Part shown: positions 8,516 to 16,774 of the stretch, piece after piece
How positions within the stretch are numbered: position 1 is the first letter of the stretch
Layout: the number at the start of each line of letters is the position of its first letter
From: GCA-002708145 sp045562755
GTDB lineage: Bacteria; Chloroflexota; Dehalococcoidia; Lucifugimonadales; Lucifugimonadaceae
DNA length: 64,000 bases
Reading direction: 5' to 3'
Assembly (NCBI GenBank): GCA_045562755.1
Contig: JBJKVF010000001.1
Span: forward strand, 86,291-150,290
Program-made: the position numbers and the translations under genes
The notes under the pieces: generated by a model
The model's database searches: none
Seen by the model: only the letters and a program-made list of their open reading frames with translations
What the model was told of the DNA's origin: nothing

Positions 8516-8994
8516 TTCAAGAATGGCGAGGAGATTATCTAGCAGAAAAAATAGAATTAAAAATAAAAAATTCTATAGAAAAATTTGATGATAAATCAGT
8601 CTGGGTAAACCCTGGAAATCTGTATGAAGTATGTAAGTTGCTAAATCAAGATCCACTCTTTGAATTTGATTTGTTGAACAGTTTGACATCAGTTGATTAT
8701 ATTGATCATTTTGAAGTCGTATATCACTTCACCTCTATATCATATAGGTCATCATGCATTCTGAAATGCAAAGTTGGTTTTGGAAGAAATAATCCAGAAC
8801 TAGATAGCGTAGTTGATATATGGAGAGGGGCAGACTATCAGGAAAGAGAAGTGTGGGATTTAATGGGCATCAAGTTTAATGGTCATCCAAATCTCAAAAG
8901 AATAATGCTTTGGGATGGCTTTCCTGGTCATCCATTAAGGAAAGATTTTGTTACTTATGATCAATCAATTGTAAATACAATGGGAGATGAATAA
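8512..8994 (+). CDS. nuoC: NADH-quinone oxidoreductase subunit C
   Basis: A peripheral-arm subunit of complex I of 160 residues, separate from NuoD rather than fused. The family signature 'YQEREVWDLMGIKFNGHPNL' region is present near residues 105-124, followed by 'RIMLWDGFPGHPLRKDF', the conserved C-terminal block. It overlaps nuoB by 4 bases and shares one base with the nuoD start, so all three peripheral subunits B, C and D are made from tightly coupled frames. Confidence 0.95.
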   Translation: MIQEWRGDYLAEKIELKIKNSIEKFDDKSVWVNPGNLYEVCKLLNQDPLFEFDLLNSLTSVDYIDHFEVVYHFTSISYRSSCILKCKVGFGRNNPELDSVVDIWRGADYQEREVWDLMGIKFNGHPNLKRIMLWDGFPGHPLRKDFVTYDQSIVNTMGDE

Positions 8995-10106
8995 TGTCTC
9001 TTGAAACTAGGCCGGTAACTGTAAATCTTGGTCCTCAGCACCCTTCTACGCATGGGGTATTCAGAATGAGGGTAACTTTTGATGGTGAGGAAATTGTGGA
9101 TGTGGAACCTGTGTTTGGTTACCTACACAGAGGTTCTGAGAAGCTAGCAGAAGAAAGAACTTATTCACAGATTGTCACATTGACAGATAGAATGGATTAT
9201 GTATCTTCAATGCTTAACAATCAAGCGTATATTTTATCGGTAGAAAAATTATGTCAAATTGTTCCTTCCCCCAGAGGAGTTTGGCTAAGGATGATAGCCT
9301 CAGAACTACAAAGAATTGCTAGTCATTTTGTTGCAACAGGTTTTCTTTTACAAGATTTAGGCGCTTTAGGTACTCCACTAATATATTGTATGAGGGAAAG
9401 AGAGAATATTCTTGATTTATTTGAAATGTTGTGTGGGGCTCGAATAACTAATTCTTATCTTCGACCCGGCGGGGTATTTATGGATGCACCTGATGTATTT
9501 TGGCCTGCATTAGATCGCTCATTAGGGGATATTGAAAAAAGTATAGATGAGATTGAAGAGTATTTATCTGGTAACGAGATTGTTTTTTCTAGAACAAAAG
9601 GTACTGCTGTTCTATCATCAGAATCTTTGGTAAATGCCTCGATAACTGGACCTATGTTGAGGGCCAGCGGAGTTGATTGGGATCTTCGCCACAGAAATCC
9701 CTACGATTATTATTCTGAGATAAATTTTAAACGTATACTTCATACTGCCTCAGATAATTATGCAAGATACTGGATCAGGGTTCAAGAAATGAGAGAAAGC
9801 CTAAAAATTATTTCTCAATGCATAAAAAATATTGAACCTGGCCCAGTTAGACCCTCTTTTGATGATGTTCCAAGACTTATACGACCTGAACCTGGAGATT
9901 CATATGCTGCTATTGAAGGATCAAAAGGAGAGTTAGGCTTTTATCTTGTTAGTGATGGAGGTATTGCTCCTTACAGAATGCATGTTAGAGCGCCATCATT
10001 AATTAATCTAACTTTATTGAGAGAAATGCTGGTAGGAGAACTTTTTGGTGACTTGTTTGTAATTTTTGGTAGCGTAGATCTTAATATGGGTGAGGTTGAT
10101 CGATAA
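8994..10106 (+). CDS. nuoD: NADH-quinone oxidoreductase subunit D
   Basis: NuoD (49 kDa subunit family) forms the quinone pocket together with NuoB. At 370 residues it is of the short bacterial type. Seen are the N-terminal 'NLGPQHPSTHGVFRM' with the quinone-contact His pair, 'EPVFGYLHRGSEKLAE', and the C-terminal 'EGSKGELGFYLVSDG' and 'LNMGEVDR' ending. The hydrogenase cysteines of the related NiFe large subunit are absent, as expected. The stop TAA shares its last base with the ATG of nuoH. Confidence 0.96.
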   Translation: MSLETRPVTVNLGPQHPSTHGVFRMRVTFDGEEIVDVEPVFGYLHRGSEKLAEERTYSQIVTLTDRMDYVSSMLNNQAYILSVEKLCQIVPSPRGVWLRMIASELQRIASHFVATGFLLQDLGALGTPLIYCMRERENILDLFEMLCGARITNSYLRPGGVFMDAPDVFWPALDRSLGDIEKSIDEIEEYLSGNEIVFSRTKGTAVLSSESLVNASITGPMLRASGVDWDLRHRNPYDYYSEINFKRILHTASDNYARYWIRVQEMRESLKIISQCIKNIEPGPVRPSFDDVPRLIRPEPGDSYAAIEGSKGELGFYLVSDGGIAPYRMHVRAPSLINLTLLREMLVGELFGDLFVIFGSVDLNMGEVDR

Positions 10107-11383
10107 TGTCAAATTTATTAGTAGAAAATATGATATGGAGAAATATTTATTGTAATATTTCTACATATAGTAATGACTGCCTAGAAATGGGTTATAGCTT
10201 TGGATTATTACCTTCTGGTTTTGAGTGGTTAGCATTTATATTATCTTCCATTAGCATAGTCGGCTTATTTATTAATGGTGTACTAGGAGGAGTAATATTA
10301 TTAATATGGGGAGAAAGAAGGCTGTTTGGTCGTTTTCAAAATCGCACTGGCCCAAATCGATGGGGGCCATATGGAATTTTGACACCTGTAGCCGATGCTA
10401 TAAAAACTATGTTTAAGGAAGATATTTTGCCTAAGGATGCTGATAGATTACTATATAATCTCGCTCCGATAATGGTGGTAGTTCCAGTACTGATAATTTT
10501 TTCAGTTATCCCAGTTGGATTAGGATCATTTGTTGTAGATTTAAACGTTGGTATTTTATTTGTACTAGCTATTACTTCTATATCTTCATTATCAGTTTTA
10601 ACAGCTGGATGGTCTTCAGGAAATAGAATTGCAATACTGTCTTCTCTTAGATCTGTTGCATTGCTAATAAGTTATGAAATTCCTATGGGTTTAGCCGTGA
10701 TCGGAGTCATAATGTTATCTGGATCTTTGTCACTTGGGGATATCGTTGAATCACAACAAATTCCTTATATTTTAGTCCAGCCACTTGGATTCTTTGTTTT
10801 TTTTCTTGCAGCAATGGCTGAGATGGCTAGAGCCCCTTTTGATCTTACGGAGGCCGAATCGGAGTTAGCAGCAGGGCATCTTAATGATTATTCAAGTATG
10901 AAATTCGCACTGTTTTTTTTAGGTGAATTTATGGCTGAATTAGCGACTGCTGCAATAGTTACTACATTATTTTTAGCGGGTTGGAAAGGTCCAGGCTTCA
11001 TTCCAACAGAGTTTTGGTTCGGAGCAAAATTAGTTTTTGTTTTATTTCTTATTGTTTGGTTTAGAATGACTTTGCCAAGACTAAGAATTGATCAAGTATT
11101 ACAATTTGCTTGGAAAGGCCTATTTGAACTAACAATGATAAATATCATAATTACAGCTATTTTTATTTTTATTTTTCCAGATCCTGGTTTGAGAGAGTTG
11201 ATACTACTAGGAATAATTAATTGGCCGATAGCTATATTTTCTATATGGGGTATTTCAAAGATTTTGGGTACAAAAAATTATGAAAATATTGAATCTTTAA
11301 AAAATGAGAATGCATATCCGTACTCTTTCAAGACTCTTCCTTCTGTATACACCCATCAAGAAACCAAGGAGGATAATAAATGA
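10106..11383 (+). CDS. nuoH: NADH-quinone oxidoreductase subunit H
   Basis: NuoH links the peripheral and membrane arms and helps shape the quinone tunnel. The polytopic core includes 'WGERRLFGRFQNRTGPNR' after helix 1 and 'EMARAPFDLTEAESELAAG' in the middle, both hallmarks of the family. At 425 residues it is longer than usual: about 35 polar residues precede helix 1 and a hydrophilic tail of about 40 residues follows the last helix. The annotated ATG overlaps the nuoD stop; a start nearer the first helix is possible. The stop overlaps nuoI by 4 bases. Confidence 0.95.
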   Translation: MSNLLVENMIWRNIYCNISTYSNDCLEMGYSFGLLPSGFEWLAFILSSISIVGLFINGVLGGVILLIWGERRLFGRFQNRTGPNRWGPYGILTPVADAIKTMFKEDILPKDADRLLYNLAPIMVVVPVLIIFSVIPVGLGSFVVDLNVGILFVLAITSISSLSVLTAGWSSGNRIAILSSLRSVALLISYEIPMGLAVIGVIMLSGSLSLGDIVESQQIPYILVQPLGFFVFFLAAMAEMARAPFDLTEAESELAAGHLNDYSSMKFALFFLGEFMAELATAAIVTTLFLAGWKGPGFIPTEFWFGAKLVFVLFLIVWFRMTLPRLRIDQVLQFAWKGLFELTMINIIITAIFIFIFPDPGLRELILLGIINWPIAIFSIWGISKILGTKNYENIESLKNENAYPYSFKTLPSVYTHQETKEDNK

Positions 11384-12045
11384 TTGGTAAAGGAATCCCA
11401 AAAGGTTTTATTGTAACTCTAAAAAACTTTTTTAGAACTCCAGTCACAGTTCAATATCCAGATAGAAAAGTGAGTTTATTTGAATATGCAAAAATTAAAA
11501 ATATTAATATTTTTAATTTGATTTTTTCTCAACCAAAGTTATCAATAAAAATTTCTTTGGGGTTGGTTACGATTCCAGCTAATGTGGAACAATCTCAGAG
11601 ATTTAGGGGTAATGAATTCACATTTTTTGAGGAAAGGTGTACTGTTTGTGCAAGTTGTGCTAAATATTGTCCTTTAGGCATCATTGAAATTGTAAGTGTG
11701 CCTGGTGGATTCGATGCTCAAGAAGGTGAAAGTTATAAACTAGAAGTTTTTGATATTGACATTGGAAGATGTATGTTTTGTGGTTTATGTGTAGAGGCTT
11801 GTCCTTATGATGCTTTACATATGGGCACAAAATTCGAAAAATCTACATATGTACGTGATAACTTGATAATTACAAAGGAAAAATTAGCTGAATCAGAAAA
11901 GTCACCAAGTTCATTTTATCGTCCTCAATTTGAGAAAAATAATTTTGATCCCTACAAAGAAAATATTGATGATCATTATGAGGCAGGTCGTCATGAAAAG
12001 CCCGAATATAAAGAACTTAAGGAAAAATGGGTGGATGATCGATGA
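11380..12045 (+). CDS. nuoI: NADH-quinone oxidoreductase subunit I
   Basis: NuoI carries two [4Fe-4S] clusters (N6a and N6b) that pass electrons towards NuoB. Both ferredoxin motifs are intact: Cys87, 90, 93 and 97 in 'CTVCASCAKYCP', and Cys131, 134, 137 and 141 in 'CMFCGLCVEACP'. The total is 221 residues, with an acidic and basic C-terminal extension after the second cluster. With NuoB it is the only iron-sulfur subunit in this cluster, because nuoE, nuoF and nuoG are absent. It overlaps nuoJ by 4 bases. Confidence 0.96.
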   Translation: MIGKGIPKGFIVTLKNFFRTPVTVQYPDRKVSLFEYAKIKNINIFNLIFSQPKLSIKISLGLVTIPANVEQSQRFRGNEFTFFEERCTVCASCAKYCPLGIIEIVSVPGGFDAQEGESYKLEVFDIDIGRCMFCGLCVEACPYDALHMGTKFEKSTYVRDNLIITKEKLAESEKSPSSFYRPQFEKNNFDPYKENIDDHYEAGRHEKPEYKELKEKWVDDR

Positions 12046-12677
12046 TTGAAAATAATTTATTTATCGATGTTATATTTTATATATTGTCAACAATTATAAT
12101 TTGCTTATCATTATTAGTAATATTCATCCGAGACATTTTCAGAGCTTCAATAGCGCTTGCTGGAACTTTTCTTAATATTGCTATTATTTATTTTATGCTT
12201 AATGCAGAATTTATAGGAACGGTACAAATTTTAGTCTATGTTGGTGCAATTTCTGTTTTAATGGCTTTTGCTGTTATGTTTTTGAGAAGCTTATCTCAAT
12301 CTGCTAAACCATCATCTTATCGACCATTCAGTTTTTTTATTTCAGTTCTAATTTTTATTAGCTTTGTAATAGGTATTTATAATACTGAATGGGAGCAAAT
12401 TAATAATGTGAATGATGAAAAAATTATTGAAGTATTATCTGAAAAATATTACGAATTAGGACATGGTGAGCAAATTTATATTACGAATGATCTATCCGAT
12501 TCTGGGCTTCTGGAAATAGAAAATAAAGGAGTTTTTATTGATTCAACTTCAGTTATTGGTACATTTTTGGTTCAAGAATATCTATTAGCATTTCAAATTG
12601 TTGGTTTAATTCTAGTGGTGGGAGTTGTTGGCGGATTGATAATAATGAAGGAACCTTATGAGGATGGTAATTTATGA
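12042..12677 (+). CDS. nuoJ: NADH-quinone oxidoreductase subunit J
   Basis: A 211-residue membrane subunit with five predicted helices. The conserved pi-bulge helix reads 'LVYVGAISVLMAFAVMFL', which is diagnostic for NuoJ. A hydrophilic stretch of about 55 residues lies between helices 4 and 5. The gene overlaps nuoI upstream and nuoK downstream by 4 bases each, as expected for an operon with translational coupling. Confidence 0.94.
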   Translation: MIENNLFIDVIFYILSTIIICLSLLVIFIRDIFRASIALAGTFLNIAIIYFMLNAEFIGTVQILVYVGAISVLMAFAVMFLRSLSQSAKPSSYRPFSFFISVLIFISFVIGIYNTEWEQINNVNDEKIIEVLSEKYYELGHGEQIYITNDLSDSGLLEIENKGVFIDSTSVIGTFLVQEYLLAFQIVGLILVVGVVGGLIIMKEPYEDGNL

Positions 12678-13024
12678 TACTGGAAAACTTACTTATTCTT
12701 TCTGCAGCACTGTTTTCTATTGGACTTTATGGAGTTCTTTCCAATAGAAATTTTATAAGTATAATTATGTCTTTAGAATTAATATTTAATTCATTAGTTA
12801 TAGCGGCCATAGCATTTAGTAGGTTCATATTGCCATTTGGTCTTACAGATAATGAAGACATTCATGCTTCTACACTTAGGAATACTCTTTCAGGCCATAT
12901 GTTTGGAATTTTCATTATTGCAGTAGCTGCTACTGAAGCTGCTCTCGCTTTAGCACTTGTTTTTGCTCTTTCAAGAGTTAACAAAAATATTCAAATAGAA
13001 AACGTATCAGAGATGAGGGAATAA
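12674..13024 (+). CDS. nuoK: NADH-quinone oxidoreductase subunit K
   Basis: The smallest antiporter-like-arm subunit, here 116 residues with three helices. The conserved Glu of helix 2 appears in 'MSLELIFNS' and that of helix 3 in 'AATEAALALALVFAL'. A polar insert of roughly 20 residues, 'TDNEDIHASTLRNTLSGH', lengthens the loop before helix 3 compared with the usual protein of about 100 residues. It is followed after two bases by a small non-nuo gene. Confidence 0.94.
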   Translation: MILENLLILSAALFSIGLYGVLSNRNFISIIMSLELIFNSLVIAAIAFSRFILPFGLTDNEDIHASTLRNTLSGHMFGIFIIAVAATEAALALALVFALSRVNKNIQIENVSEMRE

Positions 13025-13026
13025 TT

Positions 13027-13221
13027 TTGTGGGTTGACTACAAAAAAGCAAATAATTTAATATCTGCTGAAATGTGGAAAGATTTATTTGAAGGAGAAGG
13101 ATTGCCTTCAAAAATTTTACCTGTCAAAAATATTTTAGATTGGTCAGAAAATTCACAATTTAGAATATTGGTCCCTAAGGGCAGGGAACATGTTGCTGAC
13201 GAAATTCTAAGGAAATTATGA
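13027..13221 (+). CDS. Small DUF2007-like protein inserted between nuoK and nuoL
   Basis: A 64-residue protein read from a TTG start two bases after nuoK and stopping one base before the nuoL ATG. It is soluble, with no membrane helix. The pattern 'ISAEMWKDLFEGEGLPSKIL' then 'FRILVPKGREHVADEILR' fits the DUF2007 or putative signal-transducing fold, in which a short helix and strand pairs end in a Val-Pro-x-x-x-x-x-Ala-x-x-Ile-Leu element. The biochemical role is unknown. Its exact seating in the operon, filling the space between two nuo genes, argues that it is real and made together with complex I. Confidence 0.72.
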   Translation: MWVDYKKANNLISAEMWKDLFEGEGLPSKILPVKNILDWSENSQFRILVPKGREHVADEILRKL

Positions 13222-13222
13222 A

Positions 13223-15229
13223 ATGAATTATGAGTTGTTATCTTATTTAGTAATTTTATTCCCTTTATTAAGTTTTGCTATAAATGGGTTTTTTATAAGA
13301 AAATTTTTTGGTCCTGCATCAATTTATGCTGGTTATACAACAATTTTTTCTATCTTGGTATCTTTCATTATATCTGTAATTATATTAGTAAAAATAATAT
13401 CCAGTTCTGAGCAATTATTATTTGACCCTATTAATTGGATAAGCATTTCTCATTTATACATATCATTTGGAATACTTCTTGATAATTTAACTATAGTTAT
13501 GATGGTCATTATTACATCTGTAAGTTTACTTGTTCAAATTTATGGATTATCTTACATGCATAAAGATAAAAGTATTACTAGATATTATACATATATGTCT
13601 TTATTTACTGCTTCAATGCTTGGCTTAGTTCTTTCAAAAAATATAGTTCAGTTATTTGTTTTTTGGGAACTAGTTGGTGTCTCATCTTATCTACTTATAG
13701 GTTTTTGGATGAATAGGCCATCAGCTGCTGACGCAGCAAAAAAAGCATTTATAATGACTCGCTTTGGTGATTTTGGTTTCTTATTTGGAATTTTATATCT
13801 ATTTTCAATCAATCCTTCCTATCTCGATATTAATACACTTTATACTGCAATATCTAATGGAGAAATTTCAAGTTATTCTGCCACTATAGTATCTGTAGGT
13901 TTACTGATAGGTGCCATAGGAAAGTCAGCACAATTTCCCTTGCACACATGGTTGCCTGATGCTATGGAAGGTCCCACTTCAGTATCAGCATTAATTCATT
14001 CAGCAACAATGGTAACGGCAGGAGTATTTTTAATTGCTAGATTTTTCCCATTGTTTGACCTGTCAAATGTAATGATTTTTCTTGCATTATTAGGTGCAAT
14101 CACATCTGTTTTTGCAGCATCGATGGGACTATTAGCTGATGATATAAAAAAGGTGCTTGCTTATTCGACAATTAGTCAGTTAGGTTACATGATGTTAGCT
14201 TTAGGTATAGGTGCTTATGCTCCTGCCTTGTTTCATCTTTTTACTCATGCGTTTTTTAAGGCATGTTTATTTCTTGGAGCAGGATCCGTTCATCGTGCTT
14301 CTGGAACTTTTAATATGAAGTTTATGGGTGGAATGAGAAAAATTATGCCAATTACATACATATCAATGATTGTTTCAAGTTTGAGTCTAGCTGGAATTTT
14401 TCCTCTCTCAGGCTTTTGGTCTAAGGATGAAATATTAGCTCATGCAGCTCATCAAGAAAATTTTCTTGGGTATATTGTTTTATTATTTGGACTGATTGCG
14501 GCATTCATGACAGCATTTTATATGTTTAGAGCTATATTTTTAATTTTTCATGGTGAATGGAAAGGCGGAGGAGAAGCTGAAGAAAAAGAATTAATCCAGA
14601 ATAATCAAGAAGTACATCCTACTATTGTAAAGTCTCATTTAGAGGAGTCACCAAATTTTATGATTTATCCGATGTTAATACTTGGAGGATTAGCAATTAT
14701 TATTGGCTTTATAGTTAATCCATTGATAGATTTATTTATCATTGAAAAACATGCTTTTGCTCATTTTATAACTGACAATTATGATGTTTTTCAAGGTGAT
14801 AAAGCAAAAATATACAAGGCTGGAGGATCACCAAAATTTGATGTTATTATAGCATTGATATCCTCTGTAATTGCTTTAGGTGCTATTTGGTTGGCTTATC
14901 TTATTTATGTCAAACAAAAAAATATATCATTGCAGAAACATATAAGTAATGGAATTATTTACAGAATATTAAAAAATAAATATTATTTAGATTATATCTA
15001 TGAAGATATAATAGTTAGGAAATTATTTTATAAAAAGCTTTCATTTTTTTTGATATGGCTTGATGAAAATATAGATAATATTAACGTTCAAATCACTAAT
15101 ATTGTAAGCAGGTTCAGTAGAAGCATCTTATTTTTACAAAATGGCCAAACACAGGTTTATGTATACGGAATGTTTTTAGGTATTTTATCTTTATTAATAA
15201 TATTTTATTTGTCAGGAGGTTTAATTTAA
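13223..15229 (+). CDS. nuoL: NADH-quinone oxidoreductase subunit L
   Basis: The distal proton-pumping antiporter-like subunit, 668 residues. Core features are 'QLFVFWELVGVSSYLLIGFW' with the key Glu in helix 5, 'GAIGKSAQFPLHTWLPDAMEGPTSVSALIHSATMV' with the Lys of helix 7 and the His of helix 8, and 'FFKACLFLGAGSVHRA'. The C-terminal third contains the lateral helix and ends in a further membrane segment. It sits between the small DUF2007-like gene and nuoM. Confidence 0.96.
   Translation: MNYELLSYLVILFPLLSFAINGFFIRKFFGPASIYAGYTTIFSILVSFIISVIILVKIISSSEQLLFDPINWISISHLYISFGILLDNLTIVMMVIITSVSLLVQIYGLSYMHKDKSITRYYTYMSLFTASMLGLVLSKNIVQLFVFWELVGVSSYLLIGFWMNRPSAADAAKKAFIMTRFGDFGFLFGILYLFSINPSYLDINTLYTAISNGEISSYSATIVSVGLLIGAIGKSAQFPLHTWLPDAMEGPTSVSALIHSATMVTAGVFLIARFFPLFDLSNVMIFLALLGAITSVFAASMGLLADDIKKVLAYSTISQLGYMMLALGIGAYAPALFHLFTHAFFKACLFLGAGSVHRASGTFNMKFMGGMRKIMPITYISMIVSSLSLAGIFPLSGFWSKDEILAHAAHQENFLGYIVLLFGLIAAFMTAFYMFRAIFLIFHGEWKGGGEAEEKELIQNNQEVHPTIVKSHLEESPNFMIYPMLILGGLAIIIGFIVNPLIDLFIIEKHAFAHFITDNYDVFQGDKAKIYKAGGSPKFDVIIALISSVIALGAIWLAYLIYVKQKNISLQKHISNGIIYRILKNKYYLDYIYEDIIVRKLFYKKLSFFLIWLDENIDNINVQITNIVSRFSRSILFLQNGQTQVYVYGMFLGILSLLIIFYLSGGLI
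15214..15220 (+). promoter_or_regulatory. Strong ribosome binding site fixing the TTG start of nuoM
   Basis: AGGAGGT lies inside the end of nuoL, nine bases before TTG at 15230. It is one of the best Shine-Dalgarno matches in the window and supports TTG as the true start of nuoM, directly after the nuoL stop. Confidence 0.75.
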
Positions 15230-16774
15230 TTGTTTGATGGTATTATTTCACTTACTATTTTCCTTCCAGCAATATCTGCTGTAATAATTTTATTTTTTTT
15301 GAAAAATAAAAATACTATACGTTATTTTGCAAATTTTACAACTGGTATAGTTTTTATTTTTTCATTATTGATATTCTTTAGTTACGATACTGATTTATCT
15401 GGTTTTCAGATGATAGATTATTTTGAAAGGTGGATTCCTTTTGAATATTTAAGATCATCATATATTGTTGGAGTAGATGGGCTTAGTGCGCCTCTTGTCC
15501 TATTGACTGGTATTCTAGGTTTTGTATCAACATTAGCATCAATAAGAGTAGAAAAAAGAGTTAAGGAGTACCATATTTGGTTGCTAGTACTTATATCATC
15601 AGTTTTTGGTGTATTTGTTTCATTAGATCTTTTGCTATTTTTTATATTTTTTGAGTTTGAGTTAATTCCTATGTATATGCTGATTTCAATATGGGGATCT
15701 GGCAGACCAAAGTATTCAGCTATGAAATTTGTTCTTTTCACACTTTTTGGTGGTGCTTTGATGTTGATTGGTATTTTATCAATATATATGTCTCCTGACA
15801 TAGGTACTTTAATGATGGTATCTATACCAGAACTTGGCTTAGTTGGAATTCCTGAATTAATTAAATATTCAAATTTACTTATTCCAGCTTCTTTTGTTTT
15901 TTTCTTATTTTTTATAGCATTTTCAATAAAATTACCCTCATGGCCTTTGCATAGTTGGTTGCCAGATGCTCATACAGATGCTCCAACTGCTGTTTCAGTT
16001 ATGCTTGCTGGTGTATTGCTAAAAATGGCAGGCTATGGCCTCATAAGGATAAATATAGGTTTTTTTCAGAATACCAAAGGATTTACTATATACGATGTTT
16101 CGCTGTACATATCAATTTTAGCTGCAATTTCAGTTGTATATGGTGGGATTATAACTGTAAGACAAACAGATATGAAAAGATTAATAGCATTTAGTTCAAT
16201 TAGTCATATGGGTTTTGTAATGTTGGGAGTTTCAGCTATCGGTCAATCAAGTATAAACACCTCCATTGCTGGTATTAATGGTGCAGCTTTACAAATGTTT
16301 ACTCACGGAACAATAACTGGACTTGCTTTCTTGATGGTGGGTTATACTTATGAAAGAACTCATACAAGGCACATACCACACCTTGGTGGATTGTGGCATA
16401 AGATACCGATAATAGCAATTTTCTTTTTTATATCTGGTTTTGCATCACTAGGATTGCCTATGTTATCGGGTTTTGTATCAGAAATAATGATTTTTCTTGC
16501 AACTTATAAAATTTGGCCTGTAGCAACAATTGTATCTGCTTTTGGAGTAGTATTAGCTGCGGGGTATATTTTGTGGATGATACAAAGAATATTTTTTGGG
16601 GTCAAGCCTCCAGATGAAATTTTTTCTGATGATGTTTATAACCAAATTCATGATGTAAAAAGGTTTGATTTACTACCAATTTTATTATTGGCTATTCCAG
16701 TATTTTTAGTAGGAGTTTGGCCTTCGTTTCTGACTGATATTATAAATCTTGGAATCGAGGGAATTATTAGATGA
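15230..16774 (+). CDS. nuoM: NADH-quinone oxidoreductase subunit M
   Basis: Second antiporter-like subunit, 514 residues. It starts at TTG directly after nuoL, supported by AGGAGGT upstream. Hallmarks are 'VGVDGLSAPLVLLTGIL', 'LLLFFIFFEFELIPMYMLI' with the conserved Glu, 'KLPSWPLHSWLPDAHTDAP' with the Lys of helix 7, and 'RLIAFSSISHMGFVMLG'. All are typical of NuoM rather than NuoL or Mrp antiporters. Its stop overlaps the nuoN start by 4 bases. Confidence 0.96.
   Translation: MFDGIISLTIFLPAISAVIILFFLKNKNTIRYFANFTTGIVFIFSLLIFFSYDTDLSGFQMIDYFERWIPFEYLRSSYIVGVDGLSAPLVLLTGILGFVSTLASIRVEKRVKEYHIWLLVLISSVFGVFVSLDLLLFFIFFEFELIPMYMLISIWGSGRPKYSAMKFVLFTLFGGALMLIGILSIYMSPDIGTLMMVSIPELGLVGIPELIKYSNLLIPASFVFFLFFIAFSIKLPSWPLHSWLPDAHTDAPTAVSVMLAGVLLKMAGYGLIRINIGFFQNTKGFTIYDVSLYISILAAISVVYGGIITVRQTDMKRLIAFSSISHMGFVMLGVSAIGQSSINTSIAGINGAALQMFTHGTITGLAFLMVGYTYERTHTRHIPHLGGLWHKIPIIAIFFFISGFASLGLPMLSGFVSEIMIFLATYKIWPVATIVSAFGVVLAAGYILWMIQRIFFGVKPPDEIFSDDVYNQIHDVKRFDLLPILLLAIPVFLVGVWPSFLTDIINLGIEGIIR

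Noticed and set aside
15955..16194. A plus-strand Cys-rich frame of 79 residues inside nuoM
   Set aside because: It is an out-of-frame shadow of the conserved nuoM helix region.
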